Below are positions 25,847 to 37,400 of a stretch of 64,000 nucleotides of DNA, piece after piece. Both the position numbers and the translations under genes were made by a program. Below the pieces are notes generated by a model. That model had not been told where the DNA came from. It did not search any database and was given only the letters and a program-made list of their open reading frames with translations. Every line of letters begins with the position of its first letter. Within the stretch, counting starts at the first letter, position 1. The stretch comes from Steromphala cineraria (lineage: Eukaryota > Mollusca > Gastropoda > Trochida > Trochidae): assembly GCA_916613615.1 (NCBI GenBank), contig OU744721.1, positions 70,995,060-71,059,059 on the forward strand, written 5' to 3'.

Positions 25847-26678
25847 TCATATTTCGTATGGAGGATTCATATCGCCAGTGAGTCTGATACGGCAAGCCCA
25901 GGGTGATCCGCTATGTACTCTCGTCTCGAGAACATGGTCTACACCGATCTGTCGCACACGCGTCTGTAGCTTCTCCTCATGAAAAATCAAACGGGATTTT
26001 CGATACAGGATGGCGCGCTGTTTCTTTAGTTTTGCCGGCAAATCAGTTCTTATCGACATTCTTTCCTTTTAGATTTTTAGAAGATCTTAACACCATGTCT
26101 CGATCCGCCATGCTCAAGAAACTTGCTATGATCGGGGAGGGAGCGTCAGGGGTGGGATCACCGGAGAAGGGTTTTCTGGGTAGTCTATGGATGGTCTTAA
26201 AGTATATATTGTCAACAGTATTGTCCGAAAACTTGAGATCATTGGAGAACATTTCACGCAAAACTTTCTCTGAATCTTCATTCGCATCTTCCTGAATTCC
26301 ATAAAATAGGAGATTAGTCTTGCGATCGTGGATTTCCTGTTGGAGTATTTTTCTTTCAAAAGTATTAGTCTGTTCATTTAGTTTGGCTTTAAGGGATTCC
26401 ACCTCGCACTTCAAACTTTTGACTTCATTTTCGTTAATGGCGGCCATACCCTCCACGTCATCAACACGTTTGGAGATTGTGCACATGTCACTTTTCAAAT
26501 CATTTATTGCTTGATTTAATACCCTATTCCCATTGTCAATCTTATCAGATAGTCTTTTCTCCATAGATAAAAGAATTTCTTCAATATTTGGGGTTGACGA
26601 GGAGCGCGTGTTAACTCCCGACTTTGGGTTAGAAGAATGCGACATATTGGTTGAGTAAAATGTTTTCAAATTCTCCAA
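25847..26678 (-). pseudogene. LINE ORF1 (L1 ORF1p/Transposase_22-like RNA-binding protein), element A, frameshifted
   Basis: The frame from 26,678 encodes a Ser-rich N-terminus, then a coiled-coil heptad region (about residues 60-110). An RRM-like core follows, containing DRKTNLLFYGI and IHRLPRKPFSGDPTPDAP, as in L1 ORF1 proteins. At about 26,050 a single-base frameshift (after KGK) moves the C-terminal domain (RTDLPAKLKKQRAIL...) into another frame ending at 25,847. Element B has the same protein intact with the sequence VKGKSVRTDLP across this point, which locates the lesion. ORF1p would form trimers on the LINE RNA; here it would be truncated. Confidence 0.9.
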
Positions 26679-26852
26679 ATTGTATTTTACTCACTCGGTT
26701 TGGTTAGGGTATGGTATCTTCAGGTTATCTGTACATGTGGAAGAAGGCAGTTTTCAGTTTTCACTCATAACACAATGCTTTGCCTTTGGACATTCGTGGG
26801 GAGAGCCGCTCACACACACGTCTTATCCTGTCCCATGCGCAACCGGAAGTCC

Positions 26853-28193
26853 ATTATTTAAAAGTGATATTGTGAGTTCTCATTTCAACAAGAAAACACA
26901 AATTACCACAAAGTAACACGAAAAGATACTATCTGTTTGAGTCTTTGTTGTCATTACTCACCCTTTCAAATCATTTCAAATATTCAAAACCCTGTGACAG
27001 CAACGTGTATTATGCTTATGTCTCCCAGGAGACTCTTTTGTCAAAAGACGGTAATGAGAAATGTGTATTGATTTCAAAACAAGCTGACAGAAGCTGTTTA
27101 TTCATATCGAACTAAAATCGATGTGTTAATGTACACACGTTTTTTTTCTGAGAAAAGTACTTAGTTGTTGTCCTTACCTCACGCAACAAACAACTCTATA
27201 TGAATTAAAACCTGCTTTTGCAATCAGACTTCAGACAGAATTTAATAAGCACTCTTTTTATCTGTAATAAGTCAGATATCCTGACATCAACCCTGTCACA
27301 TGTTTTGTATAGCATCCCTGGCTCACCAGCTATTAGCATGACACGTGTGTAACAGGGCACCTTGATCTTTTCTCTTGATCAAACGTTGTAAATGACTGTT
27401 TCACAGAAGCCTTGCTTTGGAAAACGATATAATCTATCTCAACTGCCTGGTTCAGCTCCATAAAAGCAGACAACCAATGATCACAAAAAAGACTGGGTTG
27501 ACGTCAACTCCTGGGTTTAGGTCTGCCTAGAACAAATGCTTCTTAATCTCAATAAAGATCTCAGAATAAAGACATTCTTTTTGTGTATCATTTCAAAAAT
27601 AAAATGCCATTGCAATAAGGAAAACAAATCTATAATTGGATTCCAGAATATTTCATTAAAAAGACAAAGACTACTGAATTTATGTTACATTTTTACATTT
27701 TTACAAACCGAAAGTAAGCATGATCTCAGTTTTCTATTATATCTTATTCTGACAACATCCTTCTTGTAAAGGGTATACTTTTAAAGCACGAGTTACTTAC
27801 AATCTTTGAAGACTAATTTTGCTACTTTTATGATTTATCGAAAATTGAAAATTCAAGGTGATAACATTGAATACAATTTTAAATCTCGAGTTAAAACACT
27901 TTTTATTATCTTGAGTTATCTCCATGTTTTCCAAAATCGTGTTACTATATAATGTATTGTCATCATACTTTCAAAATCAAAGAATTATTGAACTCACTGC
28001 AAAAATCTAAATTTTTCACAATGAAATTCAAATATATTTTTTGAGAATATAAAGAATGAAAACACGACTTGAAATTACCTCTGATGTAAGCCAATCTAAT
28101 TGTTATTGTATTGCATTGTCCACTCGAACTATACTACTGTTTCATAGCTTCTGCCTAGTAAGGGACCTTGTGGGAAAAAATCTGATGTATTAC
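26853..28193. other. No gene recognised
   Basis: Flank of element A. Only short open frames, with no exon-like blocks or repeat termini. Confidence 0.5.
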
Positions 28194-28467
28194 AATGATA
28201 AGTTTATGTCTATTGTCTTCGGATGCTAAGGTCCTGTCGCCTAACATTGATACACACTTCTGTGGTCGAAAGAGCAGCCTCATTGATTGAATTTACAAGA
28301 TAGTTTATTTGGTCAGTTTGGACAACAGTGTCTAGACGCTGACCTCCCTATATGTACAGTCCGAGAAAGGACTAATTGACGTTTAGTTTAAACATGGCCT
28401 TTATCATCGTGACTTCTGTGATTGAGTTATGCAGCATACAAAATACCACGAAGTGGCAAGGGGGAAA
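28194..28467 (-). pseudogene. Family F2 exon copy 3, inverted, two nonsense codons
   Basis: Reading leftward from a GTTGTTAG acceptor-like site, the frame gives CHFVVFCMLHNSITEV, AMFKLNVN, stop, SFLGLYI, stop. It then reads GQRLDTVVQTDQINYLVNS and on to RRQDLSIRRQ before a terminal stop. Both internal stops are in frame with the rest, and the block aligns along its full length with the plus-strand copies at 14.2 and 18.7 kb. The donor is altered (GTAATA). This is the only inverted F2 copy and appears to be a pseudogene that kept most of its frame. Confidence 0.45.
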
Positions 28468-31305
28468 CTAACAACATATGGTACATTGTATCTCCGCCAA
28501 GTGTTTTATCTTTCTAATGGTATATTTAAACCTTCATTTGTGTACTATTTCTTTGTATCGATTTGATTTGTAAATATTCATAATGTGATCTTAAGATCAA
28601 ATATTCAGTACTTTACAAATTATGCGATGCATAATATTACATCCAAAACAAATTCGTAAGAATCTAGCTCATTGTCACTTAACACGAGGTAGAATTTTCA
28701 TGAATATATTTTACATTTAAAAATTTTAATAAGTAAAAAAAAGTTATAAAATAGTGAAACGTCTTACATGTACATGTATATATTCTGAACATTACACATA
28801 TCCAATGGTTGTTTGAAAAACCAAATGACATTTAAATCTTTAGCTATCGTTTCAAAGGAGCAATCATAGAACTGATCAATAAAACAATTTAGAGAAATGA
28901 AATCTTAGAGCACGACAAAAGCAAACAAATTAACAAAGTACTACTTTTTGAAGTTGAAATAAATGCTTCAATCATAATTAGAAAATGATAAATCATTGCA
29001 TCAAAGCTCATTTTTAGTACAGTGTAGACTTTCCACAAACATGACTCCAGGGCTGTTCTTTCACTGCATGACCAAAATTATTCTACCCTCTTTCATGACA
29101 TGAACAGATAAACGTTAAATCATTGCTTACCATAAATATCCAGTAGCTCATGATTCCTGTCAGAAACTGGAGAGAGAGGATACCAGAGTGAATGTGTTAC
29201 TAAGTTATTGTTTAGCTCCGCTTGGGTAGTATTGTAGCCATTTGCGGCGAGGTGGATACTAGTAAATGTTGATGAATCATGACAAATCTTATGTACACAT
29301 ATTATTGATTAAAATAAATGCCATTCTAAGCAAATCTGAGATAGCTGATGTACATAAGTCAAAAACTGGTAATCGATCACATGTTTCAATTTACCTAACC
29401 GCCTCTAGGTTTATTAACAAATGTCATAGACTTCATTTCTGTTATGACTTGAATATTCATTTATTTGTTTTTGCTATGTATTAATTACAATTACATTAAT
29501 TTAAGTTACATTTACTTAACTAGGTATTTTTCATATTAGATACTAATAACTTAAGATACTTATTTGAGTTTGAAACAACTTTAATGTTAAACGGATAACA
29601 GTTTCTTTCTATGGATTCAAATGATTGAGAGAAAGATTTGGTTCTTTAAATGAATTAAATGATCCTCAGGATTTCGCAAGCTTGCTTTTCAAAACTGATT
29701 TAGAGTAAGATAAAATTATTCTATACGATAACAAGACCTTCATTATTTCAATAGCACTATTTTCCTCACAATCACAACATTATCTTATTATATCGTTCTA
29801 CCGTGGCCCATGATTTCTTTAACAACATAGATAACATTGTGGCTATAGAACCAATATTTCCTCAAGCTGTTCATTAACTTCTTGCCAATTAAAGTAAATC
29901 GAACCTGTATCTCTTTAACTCTTAATAATTCAGAACGTTGCTTTTCCAAGACATGGCTAAGTATCTGGTAACTAAAGCGGTACCGATGGATTTTATCAAT
30001 TATTTTCTACGTGCACTGTTGATTTATTGGAGCAAAGCATTTCCAACATGAATGTACTAAGTTTAATTTAGAGTCCCCAGTCAATTAACAAGAAGAATAT
30101 CTTAAGCAATTGTTTCAGGTCGATTATTGTACAACCATGGACTCAATCACGCTCAATCACGCAAACCTGTCTATAAACATTATATTTACATCACAAATAT
30201 CAATAAAATTGTTCGAAAGTTTGTCTTTAAAATAAATTGGATTTATTTTCTGTCTGGGTAAGAGATTTCTGTATAGTGATTTTCAAAATAATCCCAATCA
30301 AAACATGGAAAGTTCGTTTAAACATCTATATCTTATCATTCTAAAAATATCAAAAGTCTTTTAAGTCTGTTTTAAATCTTTTTGAGTTGGCATTAATGGT
30401 ATATCATCTGAACAGATAATATCGTGGTGTAAACTTTTTCTACTCAAAGTTTCAATGTTTGAAACATTCTTGCTAACTTGAGAAAATGCTATTTCATTTG
30501 TATATATTTGATGTTAACATTGCAATTAATCAAAATGGAGTTTTAGTGTTATCATTATGCAAGTTGTTATTCTATAGTTGAGATTTCAGATCTGCCGGTT
30601 AGCGTATCAAGTCAAGCAAGTATAAGTTCGATGTAGTAGGTATTTACGTCCTTGAAAAGACAGAATGAGAACACATAATAATTATGAATTCAAATTTAAA
30701 ATGAATTGCAGATTACCTTTCAAATCAATTTGATATAAATAATTCCTAAGTTATTCTTCAGATCCAGACCCATTTGGACCAATTTTGTTCACTCCAAACG
30801 AAAAGAAAAGCTTGTCATATTTCTAAGTTATTCAAGTTTATTCTAATATATTCAATTATTATACAGATACGTTCCTACAAGGGTCTCCGAACAGTAGGTT
30901 ATTTCCTTTCAAACGGATTCTTTTGACAGATCTGCTTGAATGTTTTCTCAGAACAGTTTGGAGACAGTTTGGTCAGAATAACTTATTGTTATTCTTTTTC
31001 AGGACAAACAAACAAGTAAAGAAGCTATTAACCGCTCTTTTTATCTCAATATCTGCATATCTGCACTGTATACACCTACTTCGCCATGCCTTAAAATACA
31101 CAAAGGAGACAGGAATATTGAAATTAAGACTTTTCTATGGCATAAGAAATATATTCAATATATTTTTAGTGTATACATCGTCATTTACAGTTCAAAAAAG
31201 TGATCTTTTGCTTTTATTACCTAAAATCTAACATTTCGCTAACCAAAAAACACTACATTAGAAGGATATGTAAAACTGATAGAAAATGAATATTTTTACT
31301 CAACT
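28468..31305. other. No gene confidently recognised
   Basis: An open frame continues from an ATTATACAG acceptor-like site at 30,866 to a TAA at 31,229-31,231. It contains a second internal acceptor-like tract (TATTCTTTTTCAG), but it matches nothing I know and no other copy in the window. The remainder is AT-rich. Confidence 0.35.
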
Positions 31306-31309
31306 CTAA

Positions 31310-31626
31310 AGGGGCAGTAGCACGTATTTTGAAAATCCTATATTTTCAATTTTTTACTGATAATTCAATTCTACATGTGTCGTGTTGATAGTGTCAAAAA
31401 TCTCATTACACAACCCAATCATTTATAGTAAGAGAACACATTTTAAAAATTGACATAAAGTCCATTGGCGGCCATTTTTGTGTGAACATCTTAAGTCATT
31501 GTGTGTAAGGAAAGGGAACCACATGACTGAACATTACATATTTAATCTATTACTTCATCATCTATCTTAAATATATTTTCTTTCAATTGGAACCATTCAT
31601 TTTCCCGAAAAAGTGCTACTGTCCGT
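31310..31626. mobile_element. TTAA-target MITE, 317 bp (copy 2)
   Basis: Same family as 9901-10254. It starts AGGGGCAGTAGCACG, and its right end is degenerate (GTGCTACTGTCCGT). The right flank is TTAA (31,627-31,630) and the left is CTAA, probably a mutated TTAA. The end decay suggests an older insertion than copy 1. It has no coding capacity. Confidence 0.7.
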
Positions 31627-31630
31627 TTAA

Positions 31631-32446
31631 TCTGAACATTAAATTACAGGAAATTCAGTGTATGCTTTTTAAGACTTTAGTGTTGCCGCATATCATTTCA
31701 GAAGTGTGTAAGGTCTTTATTGCCTTATCTGTTTTTGAAAGACAGCTATGCAATTATTTCTTTGATGTTGATTTGATATACTCTCCGTATAAGTACCTCC
31801 GTATATGTACACTCAAACGCTGACGCCAAGGTGCATGTTATGGTAATGTCAGTAAAAGCTTTATCTACCAAGAAACTAGAAGGACTAATCTTGTATGTAA
31901 ATAGATGTAGTTTGTGCGAGTGTCAGAGCTCAAGAGAGTATTCTATTTCAAGGGTTGGTATAAGATAGCATTGAAAGCCTAAAAGAGCTTTGCACTTAAA
32001 TCCTTCAAGTTTTAAATATCTCTTGAAGCTTATCTTAAAAGACATCTGCAATTCAAGGTTTCTGCATCAATCCGACAGAATTGTATGTGGTTATTCACCA
32101 TAAAGTCATACATGTACATGTAAGGTGGCTTTGGAGAAATAAACAAGGTACATGTAAAGTGCAAAAATCTATAGTTCTTAGAAAACTATCGAGGTTTGAG
32201 CATGGCAAAAGTAATCAAATAGCTCAACATGTACTACATGCTAATATGATCAATGAGCAAAAAGAACATGAATAAAATCATTTACGCTGTAAATGTGAAC
32301 TTGATGTCTCCAAGGCCACCAATTTGATTCCCACACTACAGGAATAGACCTTTCTTTTTAAATAAGTACAATAACAATAATTAGAGTTTTGCTTGTTTAT
32401 TTAAGCAATTATGATTAAACATGTACGTCAAATGGTAAATACTTAG
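31631..32446. other. No gene recognised
   Basis: AT-rich sequence without an exon or repeat that I can define. Confidence 0.45.
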
Positions 32447-32594
32447 ACAATAACTTACGAGTGACGGGGAATGACAGATTATCTTTCCTGAGTTATATTA
32501 ATTTCGTAATTCTCGAGCCTTGGCGAGAGAATTACACAATTAATATAACGAGGGAAAGATAATCTGTCATTCCCCGTCACGAGTTGGTTATTGT
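32447..32594. repeat. Long hairpin (inverted repeat, about 70-bp arms)
   Basis: The left arm begins ACAATAACTTACGAGTGACG, and the right arm is its near-perfect reverse complement ending CGTCACGAGTTGGTTATTGT, with a loop of about 8 bp (AGCCTTGG). The arms include GGGGAATGACAGATTATCTT and its complement. This is the structure expected of a fold-back MITE. If transcribed, it would form a stable dsRNA stem. Confidence 0.85.
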
Positions 32595-32856
32595 TGATAT
32601 TACCCGTATAATGTATAAGCTAAAAACTGAGATTCTTTTAAACAAAGTTTTCTCTATAAAGGATTTCTCAAGGAGTCAACCTCTAAATTCATACGCGTTT
32701 GCCGTTGCTTTACTCCCGATATGCCTACGCACGGCTAAATATCCCTTGCGAAGTGTTATAGAAAATGTATTTTAAATGAAGTTGGTGTTTAAATAGTTGT
32801 TTTTCCTTTTTATCTAGCCGTCATTTCAAGTTGTGTATTGATTTGAAGTGACTTGC

Positions 32857-32956
32857 GACGTCCTACGGTAACACAATACAAATCGGCGAAAACTGAAATT
32901 CCTATGACGTCGCCATAAATACTGTGACGTCACAGCCGCTCGTGTCTATGACGTCA
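32857..32956. promoter_or_regulatory. Cluster of CRE-like palindromes (GACGTC)
   Basis: Four GACGTC cores lie within 100 bp (32,857; 32,905; 32,926; 32,950). Two of them are full TGACGTCA CRE/ATF sites (32,925-32,932 and 32,949-32,956). The local GC content is higher than the surroundings. Four such 6-mers so close in AT-rich DNA are unlikely by chance, but no gene start is visible beside them, so the cluster may be part of a repeat rather than a promoter. Confidence 0.4.
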
Positions 32957-33441
32957 TTACAATCGAACGAAAACCGTCACATTTTAGGCAACCGAAAGCT
33001 TTAGCGACGACAAAGTTATTTGTTGATCGATAATTTCTATGCTTTCGGACAATTTGACTGACTCATCAATCTTCATTTACATCGGCACATTTGAAAATTG
33101 GCAGGTAGCAACAACATGGAATAAATTGAACTTGTTTAGATTTAGAATCAGGGAAAACAACTTGTCAGTCGAATACAAATATGAAAGATGAATGAAATAG
33201 TCCCGGCACAACCTTGAATTTGATTGGTTCATAACAACCAATCAAAAGACAGGAAAAGGTGTAACTCCCTAGGGACTTACAGGAAAAATACTACCCTGTG
33301 TCCGTCCTCCCTTATGGGTAATATAGCATTTTATTATATATTCACGTACTATTCAACAGTTATTTAAAGAGACCATTCGAGCGGGGGAGTTTTTGTGGAA
33401 ACGAAAAACAGAAGGACTTTCCTGTTACAAATACATTATAA

Positions 33442-33579
33442 GTTATAACATTGCATAGCGGGTTGCATAGGTATTTATTATTCCCGCGAAAGGTTTTATG
33501 CAACGAGCGGAACACGCGTTGCATAAAACCTTTCAAGGGAATAATGAATACCTATGATCCTGCTATGCAATGTTATAAC
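33442..33579. repeat. Second long hairpin (inverted repeat, about 64-bp arms)
   Basis: The left arm (GTTATAACATTGCATAGCGG...) and right arm (...CTGCTATGCAATGTTATAAC) are reverse complements with a few mismatches. They flank a short GC-rich centre (GAGCGGAACACG). Its architecture is like the hairpin 850 bp to the left, but the sequence differs, so they are separate fold-back families. Confidence 0.85.
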
Positions 33580-34089
33580 GAATTTATCTTACCGAATGTT
33601 AAAACACAACGCATATTTAAAAATGTTAAAAACTGCTGAGGCACATGACAAAGGTCAGGGTCACAAACCGGAAGTGTTGTTTTGAAAACTACATCATCAA
33701 TCGTGTCAGTGCCTCGCTTAGTCAGAGGAATTTCTTTGTATGAATACAGTTTTTGAAGCATAATTTCGATGTTAAACAACTTCCCTTGCAAGACACACAA
33801 GGAAACAGTGAGTGAATACTGATATTTCGAATAAATGTGAACCGATTCTCATATGCAATGATCAAGAAAGCCGCAACACACTATTGACATTTTTTCGACG
33901 AGAAACATTTTAAACACCAAATCTTAGATTAATAAGGTAATTATGGCAATATACATGTATGTTTTTTGCATTTATATAGCTTGCAATTATTTTTACTTTA
34001 GTTTGTATAAAGCTACATATTATTTGAGCAAAGGTTTCATCAATGTATTCCACGAAACATACTTTTCAAGGAGCTCAATCTGCACGCTT

Positions 34090-34162
34090 TTTTCATGGCG
34101 GGGTATAAATAAGTTCAATTTGCAGCTTTTTTCGTTATTGGTTCATGGCGGGGTATAAATAA
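34090..34162 (+). repeat. Duplicated block with TATA-like GGGGTATAAATAA
   Basis: TTCATGGCGGGGTATAAATA occurs twice, about 49 bp apart. Each copy has a TATA-box-like core downstream of a GC-rich patch. It could be a tandem repeat within a mobile element or a duplicated core promoter, and no coding start follows closely. Confidence 0.4.
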
Positions 34163-35744
34163 TTTATCCTCCCGCTCAAGAGGGTGATATCAGTAGTTAT
34201 CCAGGGTCACGTGAACCAATCAGAGATCGAGATTCTTACATGAGGTAGGATAAATGATTTTTACATGATAGTTTCACATTTGATTTCAAATATGTTTGTG
34301 AGGTTGGCATTTCAGTTTTTTAAGATTTCAAATTTGACAAAGAATAAAGCGTATCTCTCAAGAAATAAAAAGATCATGAAATGAAGCCAATCATCGAAGC
34401 TACGGTCGTGGAATGCATTACTACGACAAAATGATGCCGTAACTGAAAACTTTTATTATGAATTTTTGGTAAATATGCTCCTCTTCTATCAATTAAGTAG
34501 TTATGTCTTAATTTTGTTAATAAATAAGAATAATACAGCACATTGTTTTTCTCGCCATAATAACATTTCAAGATTGCAGATAAAAAGCCGACCGAGTGGT
34601 GCCTTGAACAGTATTGTTGTCAAGTTAAGTTGATGTGCCAATGCTTGCACGATCAATGGATGGTTATGTTTAACGTCAAGATGAAAGTGTCCTAACTGAA
34701 TGAAAAATTATAAAGAAAACTGATACAAATATACTTTTATGAAACGTAGGTGAGTAACCCTTCAGAGGTAAAGCTAATGCTTCTTGATCGAATTAGAGGA
34801 AATTTCCAAACTGTGAAGGAGTCATGTCTCTTGATTGTGCAACTGGACTAAGAACGATGTATAGGTCCTATGCTCAAATGGAGACAAGTTTTCCCAGAAA
34901 CTACATGTTGGTGAATGAAATTTTAGTTTGTGACCTTTTTATGACCTATGGCTAATAACAGACTGTGGGAATATGTGAGTCTAGCTCCCCTTTGTCTTGT
35001 TTGGGATGTAAAATGTTCAGCATGCGACCGTAGCAATTCGTGACGACATAATTTGTATAAAATCATTGTGGTCGCTTCCTATTATGTTATCATATTTGAG
35101 ACATGTGTTACAAGAGTTATTTCCATGCAAATCTGTAACATAACATGTCGTCATTAAGAAACATTTGTTATTGTTTCCATTGTGTATACAATGTGTTCAT
35201 ATCACAAGTCAAGTCATAACTTTTGTACATATATATTTGATATAATTTACAGACATTTCAGGAGAATGAGATATGTTGACAAGAATGTGTAAGCCTTTAA
35301 ATATGCAAGTTTGTTTGATATATCGATAAGGATTTGTATGTGCCAGAAACCAGAGTAAAATCTGCCCAAATCAAGGTTTATTGTCATAAGAGAAATACCC
35401 GTTTTTCTTTTATCATGAATAAAATCAATGACATCTTGACTCTCCATTCATTCCCTGACAAAATTTACATAAGAACAAATCTTTCTCTGACCATGATTTA
35501 TGTCATGAATCTGGTAATTTTCCTTCCCTAAATTATTAGCGATGCTAAAATGTTTATTCAAAATTATAGATATACAAACATATTTTAAACAAATTGGTAA
35601 CAGATTTTGAACATACCATTGCATCGCCTCGTAATCAAAAGCGTCCAAATTTGGGCGACATCGGTTGTTTTCCTTGCCAAAGCATAAAGGTCGTGCACAG
35701 TGGCAATATGGCATATAGTGTTATATAAATCGTTCTCTATTTTA
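34163..35744. other. No gene recognised
   Basis: AT-rich sequence. Open frames on both strands at 35.25-35.81 kb overlap each other and have no splice or family support. Confidence 0.4.
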
Positions 35745-35936
35745 GACAGAAGTCGTGTAGTGTAATTGTTCCTGTAAACTTGCATAAGGGAAATGCCAGT
35801 GCTAGACACAGCTAGATGCCCTTCGTGTAGTTCACTGAATAAACAATATATAAGATCTAATCAAGGGTGCCCCTTTCCTGGATGCCAAAGTAGTGTTTCA
35901 AATTAGATAGCAACAAAAGAGCAGAACTACCCATTG
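35745..35936 (+). pseudogene. Family F2 exon copy 4, decayed
   Basis: It aligns with the 14.2-kb exon: an AATAAAC core, then ATCTAATCAAGGGTGCCCC against ATTTAATCAAGGGTACTCC. It keeps fragments of the frame (DLIKGAPFLDAKVV) but has several stops. The end retains CATTG and TTATTTTCTTCAC, corresponding to the donor region at 14.4 kb without a functional GTAAGT. Confidence 0.4.
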
Positions 35937-36724
35937 AGAGTTATTTTCTTCACAAAACATTAGCAAATCACCAACAATGAATATGTTTATCTACACTAAA
36001 CTTGTAAATGTTATCAGATTAATGATTTTAAATTGCTTTTTATATTCTAATAAATAGTATATTTTATCGACGTACAAAACCTAAATGTACCGCATTCCAT
36101 TAATCTTTAAATTAATTGCATTGAAAATAACAGAGGACACAGTAACTGTCAAACGAACTGAATTTACACAATATTAACTTTACACACGTAAATATACCTT
36201 CTAGTGCTTCCTCTATAACAGTAAAAATGCTCGCAATATATCGTTATACAAGTTTAACTTCTTTGGATCATGTAACAATTCATCAGGATCGACATTTTCT
36301 TTTATAGAAATGTTTATGCTTCATTTTAGTTATTGCTATATATTTCCCTTTAAGGACCTGTCTTAGAAATAGTTTAATGTCATATTCTTACTTGGATTGC
36401 ATTTAAGATGATAATAATTTTTAAATATTAAATTATTTTATATAAATTGTATATTAATCATGTTATCTGAGTTTCATGCCACCAGGCAATATTTCAATTC
36501 GAGCTTGATATCTTCTTGTTAATAACTTCATGTTCATGAAGTTCTGCAAAGTTTTGCAAACTCCAAGGATGAATAAGTATCCAACATCTTGAAGAATACA
36601 GTTTAATGTACACAATGCGATAATGTATACGTATATAAATTGATGAAAAAATCAAGGATGAATATTGATCAAGTTGATTTATAAGTTTATATGTTTATAT
36701 AAGTTTATACAAAGTCCAGTCAGT

Positions 36725-36930
36725 GTCAATGCTAAACATCAACAACTTCCCTTTATCAAATATATATGAAGGAGGCGGTTAGTGTCTAGACTCTTAGACA
36801 TTTTCAATCATACAAAATCAATGTACATGTAATCAAGGATGGCCTTGCAGATGTGTTTCTTAATATTCATCCTACAAGTTGTTGTTGGAGAAAATCAAAA
36901 TTCTTGTCTCCTCTAAATCATTCATTAGCA
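36725..36930 (+). pseudogene. Family F2 exon copy 5, decayed
   Basis: It shares GTTAGTGTCTAGACTCTTAG with the GGTCAGTGTCTAGACTC core of the family and an ATGTAATCAAGGATGGCC block with the 14.3-kb copy. The frame has a stop at the LD position, followed by an open tail (INVHVIKDGLADVFLNIHP). It lies just upstream of the tandem array and may mark its original flank. Confidence 0.35.
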
Positions 36931-37183
36931 ATTATGACAAGCTGTATAGTTTAATAAAGCACAGCCGCATTCTGTTAATAACTATTTTAATGATGACATT
37001 GGTATTTTACTTTTTCCGAATCTAAAACTGAAAATTTTTTATTAAAAGGATACATTAAATAACGTTTACTTTTTTTACTAAGATAAGTGGCATCATACAG
37101 TTGACGAATAAATATACTATTAAACAGCTTTATGTGCTGGGACATAAATGATAAACCGCACTCGTAGCGCTGTTTCTACTTGT

Positions 37184-37400
37184 TTAATATCTGCTACAAA
37201 ACAGGATATTGATATTGTGTAGAGACACTCGTACTTGATTTAAAAAATACGCAATACAGAAATCAGATTTTCGTCTGTTTTTTATCTCTAGAACCAAAAA
37301 ACGCTCCCTCCTATGTGAATTGGTAGCATCAACTGTTGCGACTTTTTGGTCCCTGATTATACTATAAGTGATATCGGTGCACATGAAACAAAACAGATGA
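37184..37400 (-). pseudogene. Family F3 segment in unit 1 (product unknown)
   Basis: On the minus strand, after an ATAATCAG acceptor-like site, the frame reads KVATVDATNSHRRERF, then AYFLNQVRVSLHN. The unit 2 and unit 3 counterparts give VTTVDGTDIRRRVFGS and VTTVNGTNRRRRVFGS in the same frame, with the AG of the acceptor conserved. The later part aligns loosely (IAYFL..VSLHN against MAFLG..LALHY). The shared frame suggests an ancestral exon. It may equally be non-coding tandem-repeat sequence. Confidence 0.3.

Larger units (their letters stand above)
20694..26852 (-). mobile_element. L1/Tx1-like LINE, near full length (element A)
   Basis: The element runs from a 5' end sharing CGGTTGCGCATG with element B (position 26,845 leftward) to an oligo-A tail seen as a run of T at about 20,697-20,716. 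It carries ORF1 and ORF2 in the order and domain structure of L1-like non-LTR retrotransposons. The flanks carry a candidate target duplication of about 13 bp, ATTATTT(T/A)AAAGT at 20,681 and 26,853 with one mismatch. The spacer between ORF1 and ORF2 is about 1.2 kb and has no supported gene. ORF1 and ORF2 each have a frameshift, so the copy is dead. Confidence 0.9.

Noticed and set aside
30866..31231. Plus-strand 120-codon exon
   Set aside because: Acceptor-like sites exist but the sequence is Leu/Phe-rich from AT bias and has no copy or motif support.
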